Assembly (NCBI GenBank): GCA_035701285.1
Contig: DASSNT010000049.1
Location: forward strand, 1-15,214
From: DASSBR01 sp035701285
GTDB lineage: Bacteria > Pseudomonadota > Gammaproteobacteria > Natronospirales > DASSBR01
Length of the DNA stretch: 15,214 bases
Reading direction: 5' to 3'
Below the pieces are notes generated by a model. The model saw only the letters and a program-made list of their open reading frames with translations. It did not search any database and was not told the origin of the DNA. Made by a program: the position numbers and the translations under genes. Positions within the stretch are counted from its first letter, which is position 1, and each line of letters begins with the position of its first letter. This document shows positions 7,022 to 13,848 of this stretch, in pieces.

Positions 7022-7660
7022 CTACCGCGCTATGTTGCCGGACCTTTTCCGATTATTCCCGCTCGCGCCTTGCTGGAACGTGTTGTACTCGTTCTTGCTG
7101 ATCTGATCGTCGCCGTCGAGGTCGACGCGATCAAACTCCTGCCAGAGCAGCGGCGCACGACTTTCCGCTTCGTCTCCGCTGATGGCGCCGTCACCATCGG
7201 TATCGAGGCTGGCAAAGCTGACGCCGCCCAGCAGGTTGACGGTCGCGGCAGCGAACTCCGCGTTGCTGACATTGCCGTCCTCGTCGGCATCGACATCGTC
7301 GAACACGTCCTGCAATCCGCCGCGCGGCGCCGCATCCGCTTCCTGCTCGGTAATGAAGCCATTGCCGTCAAGATCGTAGGAGCTGAAGCCGGGCTGGCTG
7401 CTGAGGAACGTTGTCGCCGCCGCATACTCGTTTTCATTGATGTTGCCATCGCTGTTGCTGTCAATGCGCTGGAAGTTGCTGGCGACGGGCTGGTATTCAC
7501 TGGCCTCGCGCTGGCTCAGGACACCATCGTCGTTGGTGTCCCATTCCTGGAAGCTGGTGGACGGGGTGAACGGGTTGAGATTTTTAACCGTTCTGACGGT
7601 GCTTGCGCAGCCGGCAAGCGCGATCGCGATGCCCGCGACCAACAAATAGCTGCTTTTCAT
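7022..7660 (-). CDS. Lipoprotein with six EF-hand calcium-binding loops
   Basis: A 212-aa secreted lipoprotein. The N-terminus MKSSYLLVAGIAIALAGC is a lipoprotein signal with lipobox LAGC, so Cys18 should carry the lipid. Six 12-residue EF-hand loops follow at about residues 41-52 (DTNDDGVLSQRE), 67-78 (DSNSDGNINENE), 96-107 (DLDGNGFITEQE), 124-135 (DADEDGNVSNAE), 153-164 (DTDGDGAISGDE) and 180-191 (DLDGDDQISKNE). All have acidic or Asn ligands at positions 1, 3 and 5 and Glu at 12; only the last has Asp instead of Gly at position 6. Loop spacing is a regular 26-29 residues, suggesting three EF-hand pairs. Calcium binding in the periplasm or at the outer membrane is well supported; the partner is unknown. 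The start is fixed by a strong AAGGAGG 5 bases upstream; an in-frame ATG seven codons earlier would place this site inside the gene. Confidence 0.92.
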   Translation of the reverse strand: MKSSYLLVAGIAIALAGCASTVRTVKNLNPFTPSTSFQEWDTNDDGVLSQREASEYQPVASNFQRIDSNSDGNINENEYAAATTFLSSQPGFSSYDLDGNGFITEQEADAAPRGGLQDVFDDVDADEDGNVSNAEFAAATVNLLGGVSFASLDTDGDGAISGDEAESRAPLLWQEFDRVDLDGDDQISKNEYNTFQQGASGNNRKRSGNIAR

Positions 7661-7665
7661 GAGAA

Positions 7666-7672
7666 CCTCCTT
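7666..7672 (-). promoter_or_regulatory. Strong ribosome-binding site of the EF-hand lipoprotein
   Basis: On the minus strand this reads AAGGAGG, a full Shine-Dalgarno match, 5 bases before the ATG at 7660. It decides between the two in-frame ATG codons. Confidence 0.85.
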
Positions 7673-7696
7673 GTTACTCATTCTTCTGACGAATCC

Positions 7697-7702
7697 AGTA
7701 TA
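7697..7702 (-). promoter_or_regulatory. Candidate -10 promoter box for the EF-hand lipoprotein
   Basis: The minus strand reads TATACT, one base from the sigma-70 -10 consensus, about 37 bases upstream of the start codon and inside the 64-base gap after the dehydrogenase gene. No good -35 box is found at 16-18 bases. It suggests the lipoprotein can be transcribed separately from the upstream dodecin-dehydrogenase pair. Confidence 0.45.
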
Positions 7703-7724
7703 GCCCAGGCTGCGCTCGCAAGCA

Positions 7725-8936
7725 TCAAGCGGCCGCCCCAGGGATCAGCTCCACCTTCGTCCAGCCGGCTTCGCGCTTGTCGAAGGTTTTATAAGCGTCG
7801 ATTGCCGACACCAGCGGTTCGCGCTGTGTCAGCACGTTGAGCGGGTTGATGACGTTGCTTTTGACCTTGTTGACCAGGTCCGGGATGTAGCGCCGGTGGT
7901 TGCAGTTGCCCATTTTTACCGTGAGGTTCTTCATCATCGCCTCACCGATAGGGAAGGTCTGCATCTGCGGCGAATAGACGCCGATGATCGCGATGGTGCC
8001 GGCCTTGGCCACCGAGTCGACGCACCAGCGCAGCGCCTGTGACGGCGCATCGCCCGGTTCCCAGTTGCCGTCGTGGGGGTTCGCGTCCGGTGCGACCTGC
8101 CGCACTTCCTCGCGAAATTGGTCCGCGTTCGCGCCGTCGCCCGGCCCGCCGTGCGGATGCACCGCGTCAATGCCGACCGCGTCGATGACTCGGTCCGCGC
8201 CGATTCCGCCGGTCAGTTCGCGAATCGCCTCCACCGGATCCTCACGGCTGAAGTCGATCACTTCCGCGCCCTGTGCCCGCGCCATGTCGAGCCGGCTGGG
8301 GATTTGGTCGATGGCCAGAATGCGGCCAGCGCCCATCAGTCCCGCGCTCGCGATCGTGAACAGGCCCACCGGCCCGCAGCCAAAAATCGCGACCGTATCG
8401 CCATACTTGATTTCGGCCAGGTCCGCGCCGAAGTACCCGGTCGGAAAAATGTCGGAAATCAGGATGGCCTGTTCGTCGCTCACGGCCTCCGGCAGTCGCA
8501 CCAGGTTAACGTGCGCGAACGGCACGCGGACGAACTCGGCCTGCATGCCATTGAAGCCGCCGGTCGATTCCGGGCCGCCGTAAAAGGCGGTCCCGGCAAG
8601 CTTGCCGTTCGGGTTGGCGTTGTCGCACTGGGCGTAGTAGCCGGCGCGGCAATAAGAGCAATAACCGCAGGCGATCGTCGACGGCACGACCACACGGTCG
8701 CCGGCGCGGAGGTTGCGGACGTTGTCGCCGACTTCCTCAACGACGCCGACCGCCTCGTGGCCCAGCACCCGGCCGTCCTTCATGCCGGGCAGTGTGCCGC
8801 GGATCATGTGCAGGTCGGTGCCGCAAATCGCGCTCGCAGTAATCTTTACGATCGCGTCGGTAGGATTTTGAATTTTCGGCTCCGCGACGTCGTCGAGGCG
8901 GATGTCGCCGATGCCGTGGAAAACGACAGCTTTCAT
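7725..8936 (-). CDS. Zinc-dependent dehydrogenase, formaldehyde-dehydrogenase-like (MDR family)
   Basis: A 403-aa medium-chain dehydrogenase. Catalytic zinc ligands are Cys38 (AICGTDLH) and His60 with Glu61 (GHEAVG); Asp162 (SDIFPTGYFG) is the probable third. The structural zinc cysteines are Cys90, Cys93, Cys96 and Cys104 (ACGYCSYCRAGYYAQC). The nucleotide fold has GCGPVG at 186-191, and Asp210 (ILAIDQ) favours NAD over NADP. An insertion of about 45 residues (256-300, rich in Gly, Pro and Asp) is of the kind seen in glutathione-independent formaldehyde dehydrogenase of Pseudomonas putida and related proteins, where it covers the cofactor. The real substrate, whether formaldehyde or another aldehyde or alcohol, cannot be read from sequence. 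GGAGG lies 5 bases before the ATG. The gene follows dodecin by 24 bases, so the two are probably co-transcribed. Confidence 0.88.
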   Translation of the reverse strand: MKAVVFHGIGDIRLDDVAEPKIQNPTDAIVKITASAICGTDLHMIRGTLPGMKDGRVLGHEAVGVVEEVGDNVRNLRAGDRVVVPSTIACGYCSYCRAGYYAQCDNANPNGKLAGTAFYGGPESTGGFNGMQAEFVRVPFAHVNLVRLPEAVSDEQAILISDIFPTGYFGADLAEIKYGDTVAIFGCGPVGLFTIASAGLMGAGRILAIDQIPSRLDMARAQGAEVIDFSREDPVEAIRELTGGIGADRVIDAVGIDAVHPHGGPGDGANADQFREEVRQVAPDANPHDGNWEPGDAPSQALRWCVDSVAKAGTIAIIGVYSPQMQTFPIGEAMMKNLTVKMGNCNHRRYIPDLVNKVKSNVINPLNVLTQREPLVSAIDAYKTFDKREAGWTKVELIPGAAA

Positions 8937-8941
8937 AGGCG

Positions 8942-8946
8942 CCTCC
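8942..8946 (-). promoter_or_regulatory. Ribosome-binding site of the zinc dehydrogenase
   Basis: The minus strand reads GGAGG 5 bases before the ATG at 8936, within the 24-base gap after dodecin. Confidence 0.75.
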
Positions 8947-8960
8947 GTGCGCGTGGGTGA

Positions 8961-9164
8961 TTATTTCAGTTCAAAGGTGACCTTCATCCAGACGCGGTAA
9001 TCGGTGATGCTGCCATCCTCCGACACCTTCACTTCCTGGTCCTTGACCCAGATGCTCTGGACTTTGTCCAACTTGTTGCACGCGGTCTTTGCGCCTTCCT
9101 TGAGCGCATCTTCGAAGCTGGTTTTCGATTCCGCCGAAATCTCGACGCTTTTCGCGATGGGCAT
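8961..9164 (-). CDS. Dodecin (flavin-storage protein)
   Basis: A 67-aa protein of the dodecin family. Members form hollow dodecamers that bind riboflavin, FMN or FAD and buffer free flavin in the cytoplasm. The sequence shows the family's strand-helix-strand-strand plan: MPIAKSVEISAES, then a helix (FEDALKEGAKTACNKL), then SIWVKDQEVKV with the Trp at the position where dodecins stack the flavin ring, and finally the block ITDYRVWMKVTFELK. Length is normal for the family. The ATG at 9164 is chosen because the family starts here and GGAGAG lies just upstream; a longer in-frame reading to 9239 adds 25 residues without family resemblance. The next gene, 24 bases downstream, is the zinc dehydrogenase. 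Confidence 0.93.
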   Translation of the reverse strand: MPIAKSVEISAESKTSFEDALKEGAKTACNKLDKVQSIWVKDQEVKVSEDGSITDYRVWMKVTFELK

Positions 9165-9170
9165 TAGTGT

Positions 9171-9176
9171 CTCTCC
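9171..9176 (-). promoter_or_regulatory. Ribosome-binding site of dodecin
   Basis: The minus strand reads GGAGAG 6 bases before the ATG at 9164, which supports the short start. Confidence 0.65.
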
Positions 9177-9215
9177 ATGACATTGCCGCGGCCACGATCC
9201 GGCAGCCGCCTCTGA

Positions 9216-9236
9216 ATTAAACAACAAATTCCTATA
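9216..9236 (-). promoter_or_regulatory. AT-rich patch, probable promoter of dodecin-dehydrogenase
   Basis: The gap between the permease and dodecin is GC-rich except for this patch, which on the minus strand includes TATAGG and TTTAAT. Either could be a -10 box, but no convincing -35 box stands at the right distance. Confidence 0.3.
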
Positions 9237-9271
9237 CAAGCACGGCCGCCGCCCTCATTCCATCGGGGCGT

Positions 9272-10642
9272 TTATCTAAGGGTCGGGCTTTCCCGTTTCT
9301 GCCAACCGACCCACAGAAAATACAGCGGCACGCCGAGGAGCGTCAGGCCGAGGCTGATGCCCGTCTCCACCGGCTTTTCGTAGAGCGAATAGCCGATGAC
9401 CGCGAACGTGCCGAGCACGAACAGTGCCGGCACGACTGGGTAGCCGATGACCCGGTAGGGTCGCTCCGCGTCGGGTCGCTTGCGCCTCAGGATAAACAGG
9501 CCGATGACCGACAGCGCGAGGAACGGCCAGATGCCGAGAACGTAGGCGCGCGCGAGCTGAATGAAATCCCGGAACAGCACGTAGATGACGGCAATGACAC
9601 AGGTAAAGATGATTGCCACGTAGGGCGTCTCGAACCGGGGGTGTACCTTGCCGACTTTCTGGAAGAACAGCCGGTCTTCGGCCATCGCGTAGAACACGCG
9701 CGGATCGGACATGATGCTGCCGTTGAGCGATCCCAGCACCGACACCATCACCAGCGCCCCGGCGGCTGCGGCGCCGGCGCCGCCCAACACCGTTACCGCT
9801 GCATCCACCGCGACCGCCTGTGAAGTCGCCAGCGAGCCGAACGGCAGCGCGCGCAGATAAGCCGCGTTAATGACCAGGTAAACGGCGATCACGATCAACG
9901 TGCCGCCGATCAGCGCGACCGGGAGACTGCGTTGCGGCCGCCGCATTTCGCCCGCCAGCGTCGTCAGGTTCTCCCAGCCGTCGTAGGCCCACAACACCGT
10001 GACCAGGCCGACGCCGATGCCGGTCCACTGCAGCGTGTTCGCGGCGGCGATGCCGGCGCCGGCCGGCTGGTGCGGTGCGAGCGCAAAGATCGCGACCGCC
10101 AGGCCGATGATGGCGATGACCTTTGCCGCCGTGGAGATGTTCTGGAACGCCGCACCGAGACGCACGGACCGGTAATGCGCGGCAGAGAACAGCACAATCA
10201 ATGCCGCGGCGATCCAGTGTGTCGCCGCCGGGCTGATCGGCACGAACGTCGCCAGATACTCGGTAAACACCAGGCTTTGCGCCGCCCAGGCGAGCGCGGT
10301 GGTAATCAGCCAGATCCAGCCGAACAGGAATGCGAGCGGGCGGCCGTAGGCCTCCCGCAAGTAGACGTAGGGGCCGCCGGAGTGCGGAAACATCGCTGCC
10401 AGCTCGGCGGTCGACAATGCGCCGAACAGCGTGACGACGCCGCCGACTATCCAGACCAGCGCCATGCCGGTGATATTGCCGGTGCTCGCGGCGATCGACG
10501 GCGGCACCCGAAAGATACCGCTGCCGATGATGATGCCGACGACCACGGCCATCCCCGTCCAGGCGCCGAGACGGCGGGGCAGGCGCTCCGCGGTCGACGC
10601 GGATGCGGCTGCGGCGGTCGAGCGGACAGTCACGTCGTTCAT
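9272..10642 (-). CDS. APC-family amino acid permease (LAT/SteT-like)
   Basis: A 456-aa inner-membrane transporter of the amino acid-polyamine-organocation superfamily. After a hydrophilic N-terminus (about 25 residues) there are about 12 hydrophobic helices. The first helix contains GIIIGSGIFRVP, the unwound Gly-Ser-Gly-Ile-Phe substrate-binding segment of this superfamily. Other family marks are PHSGGPYVYLREAYG between helices 2 and 3, LWAYDGWENLTTLAGEMRRPQRSLP around helix 6, and SDPRVFYAMAEDRLFF before the C-terminal helices. The best resemblance is to bacterial L-type exchangers such as SteT, but the substrate and mode (exchange or symport) cannot be settled. The ATG at 10642 has GGAG 7-8 bases upstream. 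It is the first gene of the minus-strand block, 107 bases before dodecin, and diverges from the cupredoxin cluster. Confidence 0.9.
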   Translation of the reverse strand: MNDVTVRSTAAAASASTAERLPRRLGAWTGMAVVVGIIIGSGIFRVPPSIAASTGNITGMALVWIVGGVVTLFGALSTAELAAMFPHSGGPYVYLREAYGRPLAFLFGWIWLITTALAWAAQSLVFTEYLATFVPISPAATHWIAAALIVLFSAAHYRSVRLGAAFQNISTAAKVIAIIGLAVAIFALAPHQPAGAGIAAANTLQWTGIGVGLVTVLWAYDGWENLTTLAGEMRRPQRSLPVALIGGTLIVIAVYLVINAAYLRALPFGSLATSQAVAVDAAVTVLGGAGAAAAGALVMVSVLGSLNGSIMSDPRVFYAMAEDRLFFQKVGKVHPRFETPYVAIIFTCVIAVIYVLFRDFIQLARAYVLGIWPFLALSVIGLFILRRKRPDAERPYRVIGYPVVPALFVLGTFAVIGYSLYEKPVETGISLGLTLLGVPLYFLWVGWQKRESPTLR

Positions 10643-10726
10643 CGCATGGCTCCGATGGGCACAGAAAGCGCATTGTGCCGGATGAGGCCCGCCGCTGCCA
10701 CGGTATGGAAAAGCGCCCGCCGCGGG

Positions 10727-10763
10727 TGTATGTTCTAGCGCGACACGGACGTTGCAACATACA
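10727..10763. promoter_or_regulatory. Inverted repeat in the divergent intergenic region, possible operator
   Basis: TGTATGTT (10727-10734) and AACATACA (10756-10763) are perfect 8-base complements separated by 21 bases, and GTTGCAAC (10751-10758) is a palindrome overlapping the right arm. This lies in the only sizeable intergenic stretch (10643-10804), between the divergent permease and cupredoxin genes. It could bind a regulator of either. No clear -35/-10 pair was found around it. Confidence 0.4.
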
Positions 10764-10792
10764 GGCGTGTCGAGGGACGCTGCGCCGCTACC

Positions 10793-10798
10793 GGGGAG
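10793..10798 (+). promoter_or_regulatory. Ribosome-binding site of the cupredoxin-like gene
   Basis: GGGGAG sits 6 bases before the ATG at 10805 and supports that start over in-frame downstream ATG codons. Confidence 0.7.
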
Positions 10799-10804
10799 TG
10801 CGAC

Positions 10805-11473
10805 ATGCGATGGGGTTCCTGCGTGGCGATGGGGCTCGCCGGGGCGCTGTGCTCCGGCGCAATGGTCGGCGCGGCCGCGGCGACTTTATCGGTGGCCGTA
10901 ACGGGCGTCGACGGCGACCCCGTCCATGACGTGGTGGTCGTGGCCGAGCCGCGATCGGAAGAACGGCCGCCACTTCCCGCCCGGGCCGCGGCGCCAGCCA
11001 CGGTCGACCAGCGCGGCAAGGAATTTCATCCATGGGTATCGGCGGTTTACGCCGGCACGTCGATCATCTTCGCCAATCACGACGACATCACCCATCACGT
11101 CTATTCTTTTTCCCGCGCCCGTCAGTTTTCGTTCCGGCTGCAGGCGGACGAGCGGCGCGGCCCGCTGGCGTTCCCCAGGCCGGGCGTGGTGGTCGTCGGC
11201 TGCAATATCCACGACTGGATGATCGCCTACATTTACGTCAGCGACAGTCCGTGGTTCTCCCGCACCGGGAAAGACGGCCGCGCCCGCATCGAAGACCTGC
11301 CGGCGGGCGACTGGCGCCTGACCATCTGGCATCCCGGCGTGGTGGACGCCGCTCAATACGCGCGCAACCTGACGGTGACGGCGGACCGCGTCATGCCGGT
11401 GCAGATACGTCTGCGCAAACCGCTGACGGAAACCGGGCCGCGTCCGCCGCTCGATAACGCGGGCTATCTTTAG
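10805..11473 (+). CDS. Secreted cupredoxin-like protein with amicyanin-type copper site
   Basis: A 222-aa periplasmic protein. The first about 25 residues form a signal peptide ending in a run of Ala. The middle (about 65-145) is a cupredoxin-like domain. After FHPWVSAVYAGTSIIFANHDD come His97/His98 in ITHHVYSF, then GCNIHDWMIAYI with Cys133, His136 and Met139. The CX2HX2M spacing is that of amicyanin-type blue copper sites, so type 1 copper binding is likely. The C-terminal part (about 150-205, GKDGRARIEDLPAGDWRLTIWHPG) looks like a small beta-sandwich of the carboxypeptidase-regulatory/CnaB type. Such proteins are sometimes labelled methylamine utilization protein, but no methylamine dehydrogenase genes are present, so that name should not be taken as function. 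The GGDEF-EAL gene follows 23 bases downstream, suggesting one operon. Confidence 0.8.
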   Translation: MRWGSCVAMGLAGALCSGAMVGAAAATLSVAVTGVDGDPVHDVVVVAEPRSEERPPLPARAAAPATVDQRGKEFHPWVSAVYAGTSIIFANHDDITHHVYSFSRARQFSFRLQADERRGPLAFPRPGVVVVGCNIHDWMIAYIYVSDSPWFSRTGKDGRARIEDLPAGDWRLTIWHPGVVDAAQYARNLTVTADRVMPVQIRLRKPLTETGPRPPLDNAGYL

Positions 11474-11487
11474 TGGTCGGACCACTA
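11471..11487 (+). promoter_or_regulatory. Perfect palindrome over the cupredoxin stop and before the next ribosome-binding site
   Basis: TAGTGGTC-G-GACCACTA is a 17-base palindrome whose first three bases are the stop codon of the cupredoxin gene and whose last two bases overlap TAGGG, the ribosome-binding site of the GGDEF-EAL gene. As RNA it can form a 6-bp stem with loop TCGGA and might tune translation of the downstream gene; as DNA it could be a dimer operator. Confidence 0.4.
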
Positions 11488-11496
11488 GGGCCGCAC

Positions 11497-13848
11497 ATGC
11501 GCAGTCTGCGATTCAGAATTCTGCTGCTGTTCGTGGCGCTGCTGGTCGCGGTGCAGGCGATCACGCTGTTCACGATCTACGGCTCGATGCGCCAGCAGGT
11601 GGCGAACAACATCGCCAACCAGCTCGATGTCGGCCGGCGGGTTTTTCTGACGCAGTTCAATTCGCGTCGTCAAAGCCTGGCCGTGTATTCGCATGTCATG
11701 GGCCGCGACTTCGGCCTGCTGCAGACCTTTCACGACGATCCGAAAAGCCTGCTGGTCGCCCTGAACAATCACCGCCGGCGGGTCGACGCGGATCTCGCGA
11801 TCGCGGTGGATGAACAAGGCTTGATCCGCGCCGACACCGAAAGCCCTGACGCCACAGGGGAAGATTTCGGCCTGTTCGACGTTTCCGATGAAGCGCGGCG
11901 CAACGCCGGCATGTTTCTATCGGTCAACGGCAAGACGTACCAGGTCGTCGCCGCGCCGCTGCTGGCGCCCAACCCGATCGGCCGCGTCTATCTCGGCTTC
12001 GTGGTCGATGACGCGCTGGCTCGCGAGTTCCAGGCGCTGACGTCGCTGCAGGTCACTTTTCTGGCCGCCACCGCGGACCGCGGCTGGCATGTCATCGCCT
12101 CGACGCTGCCGGATCCGATGCGGGCCGAACTGGCGCAGCGTTATATGGGGTCGCCCGATACGTCGGGTCAGCACGCGGAACATCTGGGCGACGAAACCTG
12201 GCTGACGCTGCCGCTGCTCCTGGCTGACGAGCCGGGCACACCGGTGCTCGCCTTGCTGCAGCGTTCGCGCGATGCCGCGCTGGCGTATTACAAGCCGTGG
12301 TGGCGGGAGGTCGTTGAAGTCTTTCTGGCAGCGCTTGCGCTGGCGCTGATTGCCGCGTGGGCGACTGCCAGCAACGCGATGCGGCCGGTGCGGCTGCTGG
12401 TGGAGCAGGCACGGGCAATCGGCCGCGGCAACTATGCCGAGCCGATTGCGACGCGGCAGGGCGGCGAACTCGGCGAACTGGTGGAGGAGTTCAACCACAT
12501 GCAGCAGGCGATTGCCGAACGCGAAACGTCGATTCGGCACCACGCCTACCACGACGGGTTGACCGGCCTGGTGAATCGTTACCGCCTCGAGCAACTGGCG
12601 GCCGAGCGCATTTGCGAGGCGGAGAGCGCGGACCGGCGCCTCGGCGTGCTCATCATTGACCTGAACCGGTTCAAGGACATCAACGACACTCTCGGCCACC
12701 AGGCCGGCGACCGGCTGTTGCGGGAGGTCGGCGCGCGCATTGCGGCGGCCGTGCAGCCGGACGACGTCGTCGCGCGTCTCGGCGGCGACGAGTTTGGCGT
12801 GCTGATCGACGATCTGGCGGTCGCCGACATTCACTCGCGTCTCGATGCGCTGGGCCAGGCCGTGATGCGGCCATACACGCTCGAAGGCCTGACGCTCAAT
12901 ATCAGTATCGGCATCGGTGTGGCGATCTACCCGGATCATGGCCACGATGCGGAGGCACTGTTGCAGCATGCCGACATCGCCCACTTCGCCGCCAAGGAAA
13001 AACATCTCCGTTACGCGCTCTACGACGGCGCACAGGATCGCTACAGCCTGCTGCGCCTGAGCCTGCTCGGCGAATTGCAGGCGGCGATGGAGCGGGGCGA
13101 CCTGGTGCTGCATTACCAGCCCAAGTTCGAACTGGCGCGCAACGAAGTGACCGCGGCGGAGGCGCTGATCCGCTGGCAGCATCCGGTCTACGGACTCATT
13201 ACGCCCGACGAATTCATTCCAATGGCGGAGCACACCGGCAATATTCACGTGCTGACGGCCTGGGTAATCCGCACCGCGCTCAGGCAGACGGTCGCGTGGC
13301 GCGACCAGGGTCTTGCGATTCGCGTCGCGGTGAATGTCTCGGCACACGATTTGCGCCGGGCGGAGTTTGTGGCCGACATTCGCGCGGCGTTGGCCGACTG
13401 TCGCGCCACGCCGGAGATGCTGAGCATCGAAATTACCGAAAGCGCGGTCATGGCCGATGTCGAGCAGGCCGTCAGCGCGCTGGATCAACTGAACGACCTG
13501 GGCATCGAATGCGCGGTCGACGACTACGGCACCGGCTATTCGTCGATGGCGCAGCTTCGCCGCCTGCCGGTGCAGGAATTGAAGATCGACAAGTCGTTCG
13601 TGCTGAATGCCGATCGCAACGCCGACGACGAACTGATCGTGCACTCGACGATCGAGCTGGGCCACAACCTGCGCCTGCGGGTGACGGCGGAGGGCGTCGA
13701 AACCGGCGCGGCGCTGGAGTTGCTGCGCCGGCTCGGCTGCGACTACGCACAGGGCTATTACATCAGCCGTCCGCTGCCGGCGGAATCGTTCGAGCAGTGG
13801 CTGCAGGCGCGGGCATGGATACGGGGTATCGCCGGGAGCGAATCGTGA
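11497..13848 (+). CDS. Membrane sensor with Cache-like, HAMP, GGDEF and EAL domains (c-di-GMP synthesis/hydrolysis)
   Basis: A 783-aa inner-membrane signalling protein. One helix (about 6-27) and a second (about 273-292) bracket a periplasmic domain of about 245 residues, probably Cache-like. A HAMP segment (about 293-345) leads to a GGDEF domain with LNRFKDINDTLGHQAGD and intact RLGGDEF (429-433), then an EAL domain with intact EALIRW (555-560), VNVS, IEITES, DDYGTGYSS (675-683), LKIDKSF, AEGVET and QGYYISRPL. All expected phosphodiesterase residues are present. The inhibitory I-site RxxD before GGDEF reads QPDD, so product inhibition is probably lost. Both activities are possible; which dominates is unknown. 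ATG 11497 is preferred because TAGGG lies 6 bases upstream; an in-frame GTG at 11473 overlaps the previous stop. The 3' end overlaps the next gene by 4 bases. Confidence 0.93.
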   Translation: MRSLRFRILLLFVALLVAVQAITLFTIYGSMRQQVANNIANQLDVGRRVFLTQFNSRRQSLAVYSHVMGRDFGLLQTFHDDPKSLLVALNNHRRRVDADLAIAVDEQGLIRADTESPDATGEDFGLFDVSDEARRNAGMFLSVNGKTYQVVAAPLLAPNPIGRVYLGFVVDDALAREFQALTSLQVTFLAATADRGWHVIASTLPDPMRAELAQRYMGSPDTSGQHAEHLGDETWLTLPLLLADEPGTPVLALLQRSRDAALAYYKPWWREVVEVFLAALALALIAAWATASNAMRPVRLLVEQARAIGRGNYAEPIATRQGGELGELVEEFNHMQQAIAERETSIRHHAYHDGLTGLVNRYRLEQLAAERICEAESADRRLGVLIIDLNRFKDINDTLGHQAGDRLLREVGARIAAAVQPDDVVARLGGDEFGVLIDDLAVADIHSRLDALGQAVMRPYTLEGLTLNISIGIGVAIYPDHGHDAEALLQHADIAHFAAKEKHLRYALYDGAQDRYSLLRLSLLGELQAAMERGDLVLHYQPKFELARNEVTAAEALIRWQHPVYGLITPDEFIPMAEHTGNIHVLTAWVIRTALRQTVAWRDQGLAIRVAVNVSAHDLRRAEFVADIRAALADCRATPEMLSIEITESAVMADVEQAVSALDQLNDLGIECAVDDYGTGYSSMAQLRRLPVQELKIDKSFVLNADRNADDELIVHSTIELGHNLRLRVTAEGVETGAALELLRRLGCDYAQGYYISRPLPAESFEQWLQARAWIRGIAGSES
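13834..13838 (+). promoter_or_regulatory. Ribosome-binding site fixing the GTG start of the outer-membrane protein
   Basis: GGGAG lies 6 bases before GTG at 13845, inside the end of the GGDEF-EAL gene. The GTG overlaps that gene's TGA as GTGA, a typical coupled start. Confidence 0.75.

Noticed and set aside
6977..7840. 287-codon plus-strand open frame across the EF-hand gene
   Set aside because: Opposite six EF-hand loops on the minus strand; its apparent regularity is the mirror of the Asp-rich repeats.
9246..9267. CGCCC...GGGCG inverted repeat downstream of the permease
   Set aside because: Only a 5-bp stem with an 11-base loop and no T-tract in the direction of permease transcription, so not called a terminator.
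9932..10738. 268-codon plus-strand open frame opposite the permease
   Set aside because: Low-complexity Arg/Asp/Gly-rich translation opposite a clear APC transporter; no credible start signal.
10805..11473. Naming the cupredoxin gene as a mau (methylamine utilization) gene
   Set aside because: No methylamine dehydrogenase subunits or maturation genes are nearby; the resemblance is limited to the copper-site spacing.
11917..13665. 582-codon minus-strand open frame opposite the GGDEF-EAL gene
   Set aside because: The sense strand has complete GGDEF and EAL motifs; the antisense product shows only composition-driven repeats of Arg, His, Gln and Val.
13296..13844. N-terminal extension of the outer-membrane protein frame through the GGDEF-EAL gene
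   Set aside because: The true start is GTG at 13845, with GGGAG before it and a signal peptide right after; the upstream part is an out-of-frame shadow of the EAL domain.
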